64,000 bases of DNA. It comes from Capitulum mitella (taxonomy: Eukaryota; Arthropoda; Thecostraca; Pollicipedomorpha; Pollicipedidae). Location of the stretch: assembly GCA_030062745.1 (NCBI GenBank), contig CP099848.1:11057501-11121500 (forward strand), in the 5' to 3' direction. The notes under the pieces were generated by a model. It made no database searches and had not been told where the DNA came from. It worked only from the letters and a program-made list of their open reading frames with translations. Positions within the stretch are counted from its first letter, which is position 1, and every line of letters starts with the position of its first letter. Shown here one piece after another: positions 1-10,865 of this stretch. The translations under genes and the position numbers were made by a program.

Positions 1-289
1 CGGAGGTACGGAAAACATGCAGCAGTGATGACAGCTCACAGTGATTGTCCTGGTGAGCGATAATGTCAGACGCAGACAAGCGGAATTCTGGAACTGTAAC
101 GGCCGTCGCACACGTATTTCTCGTAAAAACTCTGGCAGTGCAAGCAAATTGTTACTTCTACATGTCACAACTATGTATCCTAATAAAGAGCATTACACGG
201 AGTTCACTGGCCACTGACAGCGAAGGCCGACCAATTAAACGTCCCGCGGAAGATTGGTAACGGTACTTACTGGGATTTTCTGTACGCTT

Positions 290-665
290 CAGTTGACAGG
301 ATCGTGAGGTCCGCGGCGGCAGCAACCTGCGGTAGACGATTGCACATGAGCAGCGCACGAACGGCGGGTACACCGGGCTCCACGAACGCCCCGGCTGTCG
401 AGCTTCGCGGCGCGGTCTCTTCTCAAGTCAGCCGGCGGTTGGACCCGACGTGGCCGGGACACCCCAGAAACGACCCGCCGGACTTGAAGCCCGGATGGGC
501 CCCGCTCGGCTGTAGGGCGGGAACTCGGCCGGCCGCCGAGCACGGCAGGTTTGCACGGGCGTGCACGGTCGGCAGCGGCCGAGCGCCGCCGCTCCAGCAG
601 CGCGTGCTTGTCATGGGCAATCCGTCCTTCGCGAAAAAGAAATCTCTTCAGAGAGGAAATAAGAA
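290..665 (-). other. GC-rich block with an open minus-strand frame
   Basis: A CpG-dense patch in AT-rich surroundings. On the minus strand one frame stays open from about 665 down to 289; its beginning reads like protein (FREGRIAHDKHALLERRR) and follows a pyrimidine-rich stretch with an AG that could be a splice acceptor. The rest is Arg/Pro/Gly-rich, as any GC-rich DNA would give. No family is recognised. It may be an exon or simply a CpG block. Confidence 0.2.
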
Positions 666-1549
666 CTTTTTTCCGTCTACGACATATGGAGGTCTTTCAA
701 GCTTCGTAGGAGAATGAAGGTCTCTGCTCTAGAATGGTTTGGGATGAAAACGATTAATTGCGACAGATTGCAGCCCATTGATTCAAAGGACATAAAAAGA
801 TAATTTTTGAGTAAGATAATATAATATAATAGCAAATAGTAATATAATAGCAAAAGTAAATAGCAGAGTGGTATAATAGCAAAAAGGAAACAAATGAATT
901 ATTCGGTTTTGCTCTTTCTTTGTCACAGTTTCAATTTTCTCCGGTTCATGCCTCTAGTAAGATTTCATACGCAAGTTAGTGCGTACTTGGTCGGCCCAAC
1001 TCTGGTTGTTGAAATGTTTTTTCATCTTGGATCGAAAAAAAACGTTGGGGATGGTTAAATAGTTACACAATGAAATGTAATCGGAGGATAAAAACAGCTT
1101 TCTTTACAACATTAACGCGCAAATGACTTTAAACAATGCTACGCAGAATGGCAGCTGCAAACAGGAGTGTCGATTTGTATTCTTTCGAGGGGGTCCTGGT
1201 TCACCCAATGTTGATTTGGGCCCCTCCAATGGTGGTTTGGGCCCTTCCATTATTTTCTGCCAGTTTTAAAGGGAACTGGGCAAAAACAACGAAAGAAACG
1301 GCCACAATAGATAAAAGATAGGCAGAGAGTATAGCAGAAGGCATATAGTGATGCATCTATTTTTCTATCTTCCATATACAGATATGTACAGATATGCCTG
1401 TATGCATGGGATATACACAATTTTTGTTTGAAAAAAACAATAGCACAAAAATCAAAAATTTCCATTGATTAAAACAAAATGAGCTTAATCCTTTGAGAAA
1501 CCCACATTTGGGAGAGGTTAGGCTATCGGGCCGACGGCTCGGGCCACCC
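666..1549. other. AT-rich stretch, no gene seen
   Basis: No convincing coding frame. Around 815-885 there is a short degenerate tandem of an AATATAATAGCAAA-like word. The remainder is unstructured AT-rich DNA. Confidence 0.5.
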
Positions 1550-2095
1550 AGTCATTTACAGAAACTGACGCCCCTGGTTGCAAACCGTATACCCCACTGT
1601 ATCTTGAAACGGCGAGCAGGAGCAAGAGCGGCGGATCCGCGTGAACGACCAAAGTGAGAGCCAGTCAGCGCCCTCTGCCTCTGCGCTGCCTCGGCCTGAA
1701 TCGCATACGTCGCAGGCCGGCCGCGCATCTCATCACCGCGGCTCACTCGGGAGTCGCCGCCTTCTCCCGGTGAGTTCGACACACAAGATGCACGTCTCGC
1801 CGGCCGTAATGGAATACCAGTCGCCGACGAGGAAACTGGCGCGACGTGCGCTTCGGACGCCGCGCAAAACAGCGAAACTGAATGCCTGGCATTTAGCAGC
1901 ACGGGAGTGCCGTGCGTCGACGTCGCCATGCTGTTTTTTTTATCAACGGAATGTTTTGCCGAATATGAGCATTTGTCAAGTCTGACGTCTGGAATGAGAG
2001 GCAACATGTTCGTAATGAAAATGGTTTGAGGATGCGAAGATGGCTGGGGGATGCGTCGCCTGTGTCCATTCTCCGGCCGACCCATGCTCAAGACT
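1550..2095 (+). other. GC-rich block with a good splice donor
   Basis: A moderately GC-rich patch with an excellent donor (CCCG followed by GTGAGT, GT at 1770) on the plus strand. The plus frame before it is open from about 1641 and Ser/Ala-rich. A 179-codon frame is open on the opposite strand, so coding strand and even coding status are unclear. A first exon or 5' UTR exon is possible. Confidence 0.2.
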
Positions 2096-2983
2096 GGCCA
2101 CTAGTGACCCATGAAGCCCGGAGCGCACAGGATCGGATGCTCCTCAGCTCTGCATTCCTCGAGCCATTGTGCGGGCTGGCGTAACAGCGACGGCTGACCG
2201 GGACAGGCGCTGAGGTTACCACCGCGTCGCCACTGTTTGACGCTCGGCCGGCTCCGGCTGCGCTGCCAGTGGGCCGCCGTACCCTGGCCGTACACAAACC
2301 CCACTGTCGGTCGCGGCCTTCAGTCTTTTCCCGGCCCAAACAACTGCCGCTTGGCATAACAGCCTTGCCTCACGGCGTGTTTGACGACACAGCTGCGAGA
2401 CGCGTCCTTCGCCGCGGCCCGATGGGGCGCGCGCAACACCAGAGCGTAGGGAGCGCTGTTGTGTCGACGAGCTGAGACGTTTGCGGCGGCGCCGATCAAC
2501 ACTACGTCACAAACAGGCAGCGCCCAGCGGCTGACTCGCAGGCGTTCCGCTTTTTGGCGGGCGCACTGGCGCCGTGCCCTTCTTCGCCGCCGCGACTCGC
2601 TGAGAGCACGACGGCAGGTGGGCAGCGGCTCTCGACCCTTGAGAGCACCGGCCGGCGTCGCTCCGTCCGCGTGGGCTCGCCGCCGCCGCCTGCCGCCGGC
2701 CGGTGGGAGGGTCAGACACGTGCCCGAGGGCGGAGTCGGCAGGTGGGCGAGGCCAGCAGCGCCCCCTCCCCACCACCTCAGTGTCAGGGCCAATCGATGG
2801 CGGCCGGCGCCCTCCGCTCTCTCCGCTCTCTCCACTCTCACCAGCGCGCGCCACCCGAGCCGGCGGCATCGATCAGGGGGGGGGGGGACTGGAGCCTGGC
2901 GCTGCATCCCGGCCGGGGTCGGGTCATCGGGCCCTGACGGCGGGGGTCAGGGCAGGCGCCGCCGCCGGCCCACCTCAGGTCAC
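2096..2983. other. GC/CpG-rich core
   Basis: Dense CpG and CGG/GCC-rich sequence in which several frames on both strands are open at once, so open frames carry no coding information. It includes a CT-rich tract near 2812-2842 and a run of twelve G at 2876-2887. It abuts the 26-bp minisatellite on its right. Confidence 0.5.
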
Positions 2984-3215
2984 GGGGGTCACGGTTTCAC
3001 GGGACCGGAGGGTCACGGTCGCAGGATTCAGGCGAGGTCATGGCCCCAGGGTTCGGGCGAGGTCATGGTTTGACGGGTCCGACGGGATCACGGTCTCAAG
3101 GAACCGGCGAGTTACGGTCCCAGGGGACTGAGGGTCTCAGTGACCCCTCGGTCACAGGAGATCGATAAGGTCACAGTCCCAGGGGACGGCCGGGATCATG
3201 GTGACCTCCCACGGC
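2984..3215. repeat. Minisatellite, about 26-bp unit
   Basis: About eight degenerate copies of a unit beginning GGTCACGGTC and ending GGGCGAG, with several intervals of 26 bp. The array starts at the edge of the GC core and becomes unrecognisable near 3215. Confidence 0.6.
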
Positions 3216-4199
3216 TCGGCCAATCTCCGGGGACCCCTGCAAAGAATAAAAGGGTCGTTTCCATTCGCACAACTCCGCCAAAGTCCGGTATATTCCGTAT
3301 ACGGATTCCTGAAATCCCTGGAATAATGATAAATAACCGGAATACCTCGAACCTGTTTCCAAACGTTCGTTGGAACAGTTTCATTTCTTAGTGATAATGG
3401 TGACTTTCTTTCCTTGGCTGAGTTAGGCACTGTGGCAGAAAGAAAAACTTCCTGAGAAAATTTGTGCAGGAAGTCGCGCATGTTTCAGAAGAAATACCTT
3501 CGTTAGCGTTAATCAACGTAAGCGTCGATGAGCATATATTTGCCTTGAATCGACGTCTTCTTCCCAAGGACATTATTCTGCAAAGGCATTTGTCAAGCGG
3601 TCATAAACTCCTCTGCTTAACTCTTGGAGGGGGTCTCTTATTTCCGCCCGAAAAATGCCGCCACGGCAAACGCCACCAAAAACGTTCGTGCGGTCTTGGT
3701 GCGATTCTCGTCCGTTACATAAAACGCGCCATTCTGTACGCAGCAATAAGCGTCGGAAAGTTTTTGACACATCACGACCGTAATAGTTCAACGTTTCGTT
3801 ACGTCATACAGCTACAACCGCCGCCTACTGAACACGCTGCTGCGCACATCACCGAAGCCGGTGTCCGGCCCACGTGTGACTCGTTCACGTCCCCTGGGGC
3901 CCAGGTGCGCTGCCGCCGACGTGCGCCTGTCCGTTGGCCTGGACCTGGAAACCAGCAGACACATGGAAGACTTTCGTATTTCGTTTCGCTTTACCTGCCT
4001 TTGGCCGGCCATCCGTTGGTGGGGGCTCCGCAGCCCCACCGGTTTGTTCCCACGCAACCATTTTTTCCGAGTCCACGTGCTGGTTCTCTGACAACCAGCA
4101 AGACATTCTGGAGCAGTCAGGGTGAAGCAATAAAGCGTGTTCGGGAGCGGCCCAGAGCAAGTTCTGGTACACGTCGTATGGATGTCTACATGACACATC
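3216..4199. other. No gene recognised
   Basis: A 323-codon plus frame (3464-4435) crosses this interval, but its composition changes from AT-neutral to GC-rich and it runs through a tandem repeat. It matches no family and is probably chance. Nothing else is supported. Confidence 0.4.
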
Positions 4200-4350
4200 T
4201 ACATCACGTCCTGGAGCCCTGTATGAGATTTCACCAAGCATCCTGCAGCCGCCCGCATGAGGATACTACAGCACGTTCTGGAGCCCCACGTGGTATCTTA
4301 CCGAACATGCTGCAGCGGCCCACAGAGGTACTCCAGCACGTCGTGGACCG
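4200..4350. repeat. Degenerate tandem repeat, about 66-bp unit
   Basis: The word CACGTYCTGGAGCC recurs at 4205 and 4272, and a diverged copy starts near 4338, giving spacings of 67 and 66. Fainter relatives extend back to about 4100. The array leads into the GC core that follows. Confidence 0.45.
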
Positions 4351-4650
4351 GGCCGATGACGTCTCCGGCGGCCGCAGGAGACGTCATCGATCTGGCGGCG
4401 CGGCGGCGGCGGGCGGCCGCTCGGCCCGCAGGTGAGCGCTCTCCACTATATTTGTCGCGCGGTTCTGAACGCGCCTGCAGCCGGGGCGGGCCGGGCCGGC
4501 CGGTGGCCGCAGTCCGCGGCGGGCCAGCCCGGCCGGCGCCCGGCGGCCCGGACGGGGCGGCGCCTGCGCCGCCCGCCGGACCCCCGGCCGACCTCCGCCT
4601 GGCCGGGCGACCGCAGGAGCCGGCGGCTCCGTCGCCGGTGGACCGGGAGG
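4351..4650 (+). other. GC/CpG-rich core with splice donor
   Basis: CpG-dense block. A strong plus-strand donor (CCCGCAG followed by GTGAGC, GT at 4432) lies just after the CRE-type inverted repeat, as expected if this were a CpG-island promoter with a first exon. The reading frame before the donor is Gly/Ala/Arg-rich and unrecognised. Transcription from here is inference. Confidence 0.3.
4355..4388. promoter_or_regulatory. Perfect 12-bp inverted repeat with CRE cores
   Basis: GATGACGTCTCC (4355-4366) and its exact reverse complement (4377-4388) are separated by 10 bp. Each arm holds TGACGTC, the core bound by CREB/ATF bZIP factors. It lies about 45 bp before a good splice donor. Function as a promoter element is inferred. 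Confidence 0.4.
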
Positions 4651-4651
4651 G

Positions 4652-4860
4652 CTGCAGCTCAGGTAGAGGAGGTCACGGAGAGCTGCAGCTCTGTAGTGGA
4701 GGACACGGAGGGCTGCAGCTCCGGCAGCGGAGGTCACGGAGAGTTGCAGTTCCGGCAAGAGAGCCCACGCGAAGCTGCAGTCCGGCCCACCAGGGCGTTC
4801 GCCGGGACCTGCAGCTCCAGCTCCGCCAGAAGCGTGGCCGGGAGCTGCAGCCCGGCGGGC
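4652..4860. repeat. Minisatellite, about 30-31-bp unit
   Basis: Five to seven copies of a unit starting GAGCTGCAGCTC and ending GGAGGTCACG. Starts at 4681, 4711 and 4742 give spacings of 30 and 31. It is embedded in GC-rich sequence. Confidence 0.6.
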
Positions 4861-4959
4861 CGCCCGGCGCTGGCCCGGACACGCCCACACGGCCGTGCGA
4901 GCCGAATTGGTCGATGGTCGATGCTCCCCCAAGGCCGGCGGCGGCGGCCTGGATGCGCG

Positions 4960-5000
4960 TGACGTCAGCGACGCCCCCGCCGAGGCCAGCCGTGACGTCA
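4960..5000. promoter_or_regulatory. Twin perfect CRE palindromes
   Basis: TGACGTCA occurs at 4960-4967 and 4993-5000, 33 bp apart, in a CpG-dense block. This is the full consensus CREB/ATF site, so together with 4355-4388 there are four CRE-like cores in 650 bp. Whether they drive a transcript is not visible here. Confidence 0.4.
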
Positions 5001-5042
5001 GCAAGCCGACCCGGCCCGCCCACAGCTCGGACCATAGCCCGG

Positions 5043-5640
5043 ACCTACAGCCTAGGCAGCGGCCAGGCTACACACCTACAGTCTAGACAGGGGCCGGGGT
5101 ACAGACCTACAGCCTCGTCAGGAGCCATCAGTAGTTCTGATCCGAATGCATACCTACCGCTTAAATAGCAGCCGTCCACAGAACCCTCGTCAGGGGCCGT
5201 CAAGAGCTCTGACTAAACCTACAGCCTAGTCAGGAGCAGTCAACGGCTCTGACCAGACCTACCGCCGAGACATCAGCCGTCCACAGTTCTGACCAGGACA
5301 GAGTCGACTTGCACCCCGGGGTGTAACTTTGTATACCTTTGGTATGGAGCTTTTCATGCCAAATATTTATTCATGCTAAATACTTATCCTTGCGCTTTCT
5401 TGCTTTACGAAATAAAGCACTGGAAATACACTATTAATGCGACATTTTAGGATAAAAAATATATATTTCCCTATGCCAAAATTTGACCCAATTCTACAGC
5501 TATGCCTACAGCCTAGACACGAGTCGGGTCTAGGCTGTGGATAGACCTACAACCTTGTCAGGAACCGTCAACAGCTCTGACCAGAGGCTGGCCCTCCTCT
5601 AATCTAGTCAACAATCACGCAAGTTGCATTGAACATACAC
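5043..5640. repeat. Degenerate minisatellite interrupted by AT-rich insert
   Basis: The word ACCTACAGCCTAG recurs at 5043, 5074 and 5105 (31-bp spacing), then at about 5217 and 5267 with longer spacing. An AT-rich, unrelated segment (about 5306-5505) interrupts the array, which resumes near 5507. The insert may be a small mobile element; its ends were not resolved. Confidence 0.5.
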
Positions 5641-6219
5641 ATGTGCATCCTCACCGCACTGAAGCTTTTCCACCGACGGAAAAATACATAAAAAGGCGTT
5701 TACAAGCCTGAATACGATCAAGTCAAACAAGGATTGGGACTAGGGTTCCAGGGTATAGGGATAAGACAGCAAATGCCCAGCCGAACACTGCCTTCTATAG
5801 AATGCTGCACTCAAGCGTGAGACACCTGCTGAACGGAAGGTAACGACAGAGATGCAGCAAAGGAGACCATTGCTGCGCGCTTTAGCTGTGGTTAGAAGTG
5901 GACGGATTAAGGTTGACCAAACACGTCATAAGACAGCAGAGAATTCAGGGTACACAGAAGGACTTAAATATAGAATTCGTTGTGATCCGTTCGTTCGTAA
6001 ACAATGATGCATTGCACCATGTCTCCTGTCCCGTTGTTCGTTTTTAGTCCCGAGCATATATGATACGGTTTGTCTTGATTTATGGTCAGTTATGTGGGTT
6101 TACTGCACAGATTGTGGTCAGTCGGTAGTCCATGTAAAGAAATGAGCTTCCGTATTTTCGCAGTTTCTTGAAAGGAGAGGCAATAAAGCTTGACATGCGC
6201 CAAGCAATCTAGACTGGGC
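5641..6219. other. No gene seen
   Basis: Mixed composition, no recognisable coding frame or repeat. Confidence 0.5.
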
Positions 6220-6660
6220 TGGTTTGTTGTGATCTGGACCCAGGCTAGAGGTCTGTGGTTTCTCTCATGCCACAGACCACCAGTAACTCTCGCACCCCAC
6301 AGACTACCGGCTCTCCAGACCACAGACCACCATTCCCACCCGAAGACCACAGACCACCAGTCTCTCTTTCAGACCTCGAATCGTCATGTCTTCTTCAGGC
6401 TCGGACCCACCTGTTCTTCCCAAAGATGAAACAAAAACTCTTCCCTACACACCAGAACATCAGACCCTCTCCACGCATAAGACCATCAGTCCCTTCCCAA
6501 ACGTCAGGCCATCAATCCCTTCCCAGATGACAGAACATCAGTCCCTCCCTAGACGACAGATCATCAGTCCCTCCCCAGACGACAGACCGTCGGGCCCTCC
6601 CCAGACATACGGCCATCAGTCCTTCCCCTGACGTCAGACCATCACCCCCTTCTCTCACAT
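6220..6660. repeat. Degenerate minisatellite, about 26-bp unit
   Basis: Repeated CAGACCATCAGTCCCTCCCC-like units. The copies closest to the GC block that follows (about 6535-6650) are the most alike, and those at the far end are hard to align. Confidence 0.5.
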
Positions 6661-7130
6661 CACGTCACCAGGCCCTCCCGCTGGCCGCGGGCCGGCCGCC
6701 CACCGCCGCCGCATACTCTCTCTGGGTAAATCAATACGTACACAGCGCCGGCCTGACATTGAACCTTAGTACGTCAAACCTAAAGCCGACGGGTCGGCGG
6801 GCCGCGCGCGCGGCTCCGCTAAGGCCGACCGACGCGTCGGACGGCGGCCGATGACAGCGAGACTCCGCGGCCCGCCGGGGTCGCAGGGTCAACGCCCGAG
6901 GTCACAGGTCGCCGCCGGGCGCCGCCGCTCGCCGGCCCGGAGGAAGACCGGCAATGAACGGCGCGTGTCGCGAGTCATGGAGGCCTTTGCACTCTCGCCC
7001 GGGCTGCAGTGTGGTGGGTCATTGGAGACGGCTGCGCTGGCGAAGAAATTGGGCTCTGTGAAGAGCTGGTCACACAGAGGATCGCCGGTTCGTTAATATA
7101 ATTCATTGTGGATTATGTGAACCCGTGCGA
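6661..7130. other. GC/CpG-rich core
   Basis: CpG-dense block, strongest at 6680-6960, directly abutting the array on its left. Open frames occur on several frames, so no gene is called. Confidence 0.4.
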
Positions 7131-7900
7131 AACCATAGAATGCAATCTGCGTGAGGTGAAAGTAATTAAAATGCCCGGAAATGAAAGCCAAAAGGACTGA
7201 GACCAAATGTGCCTGCAGCTGCTTTCGACAGGTACGCCCGACTGCCTGCGGCCATCAGGAGCGCATAGAGCCGAGCAGAAAGCGGCGCAGAGAGCAACTG
7301 ACCTGCCCAGCAGGCCGCCTGTCGCCCAACTCGCCGACTCGGCCAGCAGCAGGCCAGCTCATCCCTCGCGGTCCTCGTCCGTCCCGCGAGTTCCCAGCTC
7401 CCCGTTCCCAGTACGTCGCGCGGCCGGTCCGTTCGTCGAACGTTCGCAGGGACCGCGCCGCAAGCTGGGCCGCGCCGAGGGCGGCGCGGCCGGGAGACAG
7501 CTTCGTCCAGTTCCGTGTTCACACTGCCGTACGATCGGGAAATCGCCGGCGGCGCCTCCGCGCCCGTTCTGGAGGCTCCGCGGCTGACGTCGTGCCAGGA
7601 GCCGGACGAGATCGCCCGCGCGCGTGGCGGCGACGGACGCCGGCTGTGCGCAATCGCCGCAATCCGTCCAGGTCGATGGCGGCCCGTGACGCGGATCCCG
7701 TTCCACGAAGCCGCCGGGAGCAGCGAGGCGGCGGCCGTGCGTCAGAGCTCGCGGCCCACAGCCGACGGGGCGAGCGCCGCACATGCCGGCACGCCTCACC
7801 TCGCTCCGGAGTCAGCGAGGCCAGCACCGGGACGGGTGGCGAGCGGCGGTGCCACATGAGGCGTACAGCACTCCTGGAGACGGTCTGAAGTGCCTTGGAT
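7131..7900. other. GC/CpG-rich block
   Basis: About 0.65 kb of very GC-rich sequence (7250-7860) with long overlapping open frames on both strands, all Arg/Ala/Pro-rich. None stands out as coding. No tandem array flanks it immediately. Confidence 0.4.
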
Positions 7901-8239
7901 GGTCTTCGTTGCTTGAGACCGGCACTGCACCGCTTTCAATTGTTTCGGCTGGTCTGTTGCGGCCAATATTGGGCTCCAGCTGGCATGAAGCGTTAGATAA
8001 GTGCCTGATTCGCCGGTAGCCCTGCTTCCAGGGAGGGGCCAGGGGCAGGTGGGGGATGGAGAAGTTGGTTCAGATTTCAGCAGCTGGATGTAGCCTTCCG
8101 ATTTGCGATGTGGCAAGCGCAGTGACAAGAGCAACGTCGTTTTTCCTTCAGCTGGTGGACCTAGAACCCTTTTGAGGTAATTTCTTGGCATGAAGCGCCG
8201 TACGGCATAGGGCCCACAATAAAATTCTTTGCCGTTGGG
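7901..8239. other. No gene seen
   Basis: Moderate GC, no repeat and no convincing frame. Confidence 0.4.
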
Positions 8240-8600
8240 AAGGACAGCCATCGCACCGCCTCAGTCTGTCGTGTCCATCAGCAGAGTCTGCCATGTCTGA
8301 CCCCGCAATCTGCCCTGGCCGTCAGTAGAGTCTACCCTGTCTGCTACACAGTCTGTCGTGTCCGCCAGGAGAATCTGCGTTGTTTGCCACCACAGTCTTT
8401 GGTGTCAGCGCAGTTTGTCGGTCAGTGCAGTCTTCCCTGTCTGTCCTCCAGTGTACCGAGTCAGTCAGGAGAGTCTGCCCTGTCTATCCCAGTCTGCTGG
8501 GTCAGTCCGCAGAGTCTGCCCTGTCTGTCCCCCATTCTGTCCTGTCTGTCAGCAGAGTCTGCCCCGTCTGCCCTCAGCCTGCCGGGGCGGTCGGCAGAGT
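8240..8600. repeat. Minisatellite, about 42-bp higher unit
   Basis: CAGAGTCTGCCCTGTCTGTC-type words recur. Near the right end three consecutive units of about 41-43 bp begin GTCTGCCC and end GCAGA. Similarity fades to the left, away from the GC core. Confidence 0.6.
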
Positions 8601-8784
8601 CTGCCGGGTCGCGCCGGTGCGCAGACGGGGCGCACCCGGCGACCTGGGCCGACCTGCCGGGGCCGCGACCGAAATAGCCCTGCAGCTGATGTCGCTGCGA
8701 GCGGCCGCCCCGGGCAGTCGATAGTCTCATGGCCGCGGCGGCGGCCGGGCCCGGCACCGGCCAGGACGACAAAGGACCGCGCCG
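8560..8784. other. GC/CpG-rich core between two arrays
   Basis: A short CpG-dense core flanked on both sides by minisatellites of different sequence. It contains GCGACCGAAATAGCC (8665-8679), nearly identical to a word in the core at 35.16 kb. Confidence 0.45.
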
Positions 8785-9125
8785 GCTGAGCCCGGCTGAG
8801 CCCGGCTGAGCCAGGCTGGGGGCTGCAGAGGGCTGCAGCAGGCTGCAGTCGGCTGATCCTGGCTGGGGCCGGTAGGGGGCCGCAGTAGCCTGAGCCAGGC
8901 TGGGGGCTACGGCACGCTGCAGCCGGCTGATTCTGGTTAAGTCTGGCTGAAGGCCGCAGCAGGCTAGGCCCAGTCGAGCCCGGCTGAGAGCCGCATCATG
9001 CTGAGCGCAGCAGGCTTCAGCAGGATGACCAGGCTGGGCCCAGCTGAGCACTAGCAGAGGGCCGCAGTAGCCTAGGTGAGCTGACGAGCCTGGGCCCCAC
9101 TGAGCACGGCTGGGGGCCACGGCAG
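8785..9125. repeat. Minisatellite built on a 10-bp unit
   Basis: Starts with three exact 10-bp copies of GCCCGGCTGA, then decays outward into longer, irregular GGCTGCAGCAGGCTG-like units. The polarity is plain: perfect next to the GC core, degenerate 300 bp away. Confidence 0.65.
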
Positions 9126-9184
9126 ATTTCAGTCAGCCCGAAAGGTCCGATAGCCTGGATATGGGGTGCACACGATCTATAACC

Positions 9185-9435
9185 GCCCTTCTGACGGTCC
9201 CGCCTCAGAACGGCCCTCTGGTGGCCCTCTGATGGTCGGGCGGCTCCACCTCAGGACGGTCCTCTGAAGTTCAGGAAGTCCCCCCCCCCCCAGGACGGTC
9301 CTCGGAAGTCCCGACGGTTCTGTCTAAGGCAGGCCCCCTGAAGTCCAGACGGTCCCCGGTCCTCTGATGATCCTCGGCAGGTTGACGGTTCCGCCTCAGG
9401 ACGGTCTTCTGGTGACTCTCTGAGGGCGGGATCCG
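9185..9435. repeat. Degenerate minisatellite, about 21-bp unit
   Basis: CAGGACGGTCCTCTGAAGT-like units recur about ten times with variable spacing. A run of C interrupts near 9282. Confidence 0.5.
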
Positions 9436-9639
9436 TTCGTTTCACAACAGCTCAGTTGTAGTCTTGTGAAGTTCGGACATGCCCGTATCAAGAAGGCTGT
9501 TATGACCCCTCTGCAGGTCGCTCCACCCCGTGACCCTGGCTTGAAACAGGGGCATACGATTATTAGGAAGGCCCGAGATGGCAGGCAGTAGGCCTGTCCA
9601 GTTCAGAAACCCGATTCAGATTACTCATGTGAGCTGGCT

Positions 9640-10100
9640 ACCATCTCGCACGAGCCGACCACCAGCCCCTAGCACAAACAGACCGCTGCTAGTTGTCCAC
9701 CGAAACCCCGGGCCACTCATCGACCTCAGGCGATAATTATAGCATGACGATTGGGTTGCTACCTGGCCCAGGCGGACGGCAGGATTTGCTGGGCTGGCAG
9801 GGCTGGCTGCGGCCGGTCGCCGGCGGCCAGGGGTCAGCGCTGGACGGTGCAGGCCGAGCCGCGATAGACCGGCGGGCGGCACGAGTCCGGCCCGGCCCGC
9901 AGCCGCGCCCTCGGCGCCGGAACGCGCCCGACAGCACCAGCAGGCCCGGCTGGCTGCGCAGCGTCGGCACAGTGAAGTCTCAGACGGGCGGGCGCCGCGC
10001 GGCCGACGAGATTGGGCCGCGGAGCCGCTGAGGCCGGCACGGCGGCGGGCCGGACCGGCCGCAGGCCTGCTGACCTCTCGACCGGCGACGGCGCCGAGCG
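9640..10100. other. GC/CpG-rich core
   Basis: CpG-dense block (strongest 9780-10090) with degenerate tandem DNA on both sides. Several frames are open on both strands. No gene is called. Confidence 0.4.
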
Positions 10101-10179
10101 GGTCTCGCTCGCCCATTATTGCCGCTCGCCGAGTGACCCGTCTCACTGACCGCTCAGACAGGCTGCTCTGGTGACCGTT

Positions 10180-10865
10180 TCCGCCGGTCGCCACTGAAGC
10201 GTGGTGCTGGGGCCGTCAGCTCCGATCGGTGGAGTCTCCGACTGAGCTCCGACGCTCCACGTTCTACCGTCACGCAGAACGTGAACTGTCGCAAGCACAG
10301 TTGACTGGTGTGGTCTGCTGTCACTCGGATTGGTCAGAGCCGTGGCTGGTCATGAGGTCTGCCGTTATGATCGGTCAGCGGTGACTTCATATCTGAGCCA
10401 GCTCCGTATCTCAGTCAGTGACTCGATATGGGAGTCAGCCAGCTCCTACACTGCCACACAACTCCGCGAGGTCCCTTGCCGACCACTCCAGCCTTCCACC
10501 ACTCTGGCTGGTGGAAGCCCACAACCACTTCGATCCGCTCGCAGTACTTACAACACTAACTACCCCACTTTACCGCCACTCACATCGGTAAGCACTGCGA
10601 CTGGTCGCTTCGCGGCGCCACTTCTTGGATTGGTCAGTCAGGAAGACCGGACACGGCAGAGGTTATCTGCGGCTGCTTTCGAGGCGTGCTGCGGAGGGCT
10701 GTGATTGGTTGGCATCTCTACAGCAGAGACCCGCAACGGATCGCGGGCCGCCGATGAAGCTCGGCTCGACTGAGGGCTGTCAGACCGGCTCGACACCTTG
10801 TCATCGTGACGTCTCCTCACTGCTAATTCCCACACTCCGCTGACTGCCAGCCCGTCATACACATC
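10180..10865. repeat. Very degenerate tandem repeat field
   Basis: Short words such as TGGTCAG, GTCAGCC and CTCCGAC recur irregularly, like the decayed outskirts of the other arrays. No stable period could be fixed by eye. Confidence 0.3.

Noticed and set aside
3464-4435. 323-codon plus-strand frame
   Set aside because: Crosses AT-neutral DNA, a 66-bp tandem repeat and a GC core with no consistent codon bias and no motif. GC-rich DNA easily stays open.
7181-7888. 235-codon frame and its overlapping neighbours
   Set aside because: All frames on both strands are open and Arg/Ala/Pro-rich, as expected from a CpG block.
8240-8600. CRISPR-like array
   Set aside because: Units are contiguous and degenerate without unique spacers, and the context is eukaryotic; ordinary minisatellites.
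9625-10194. 189-codon minus frame
   Set aside because: Same reason: GC block with several open frames and a plus frame over the same DNA.
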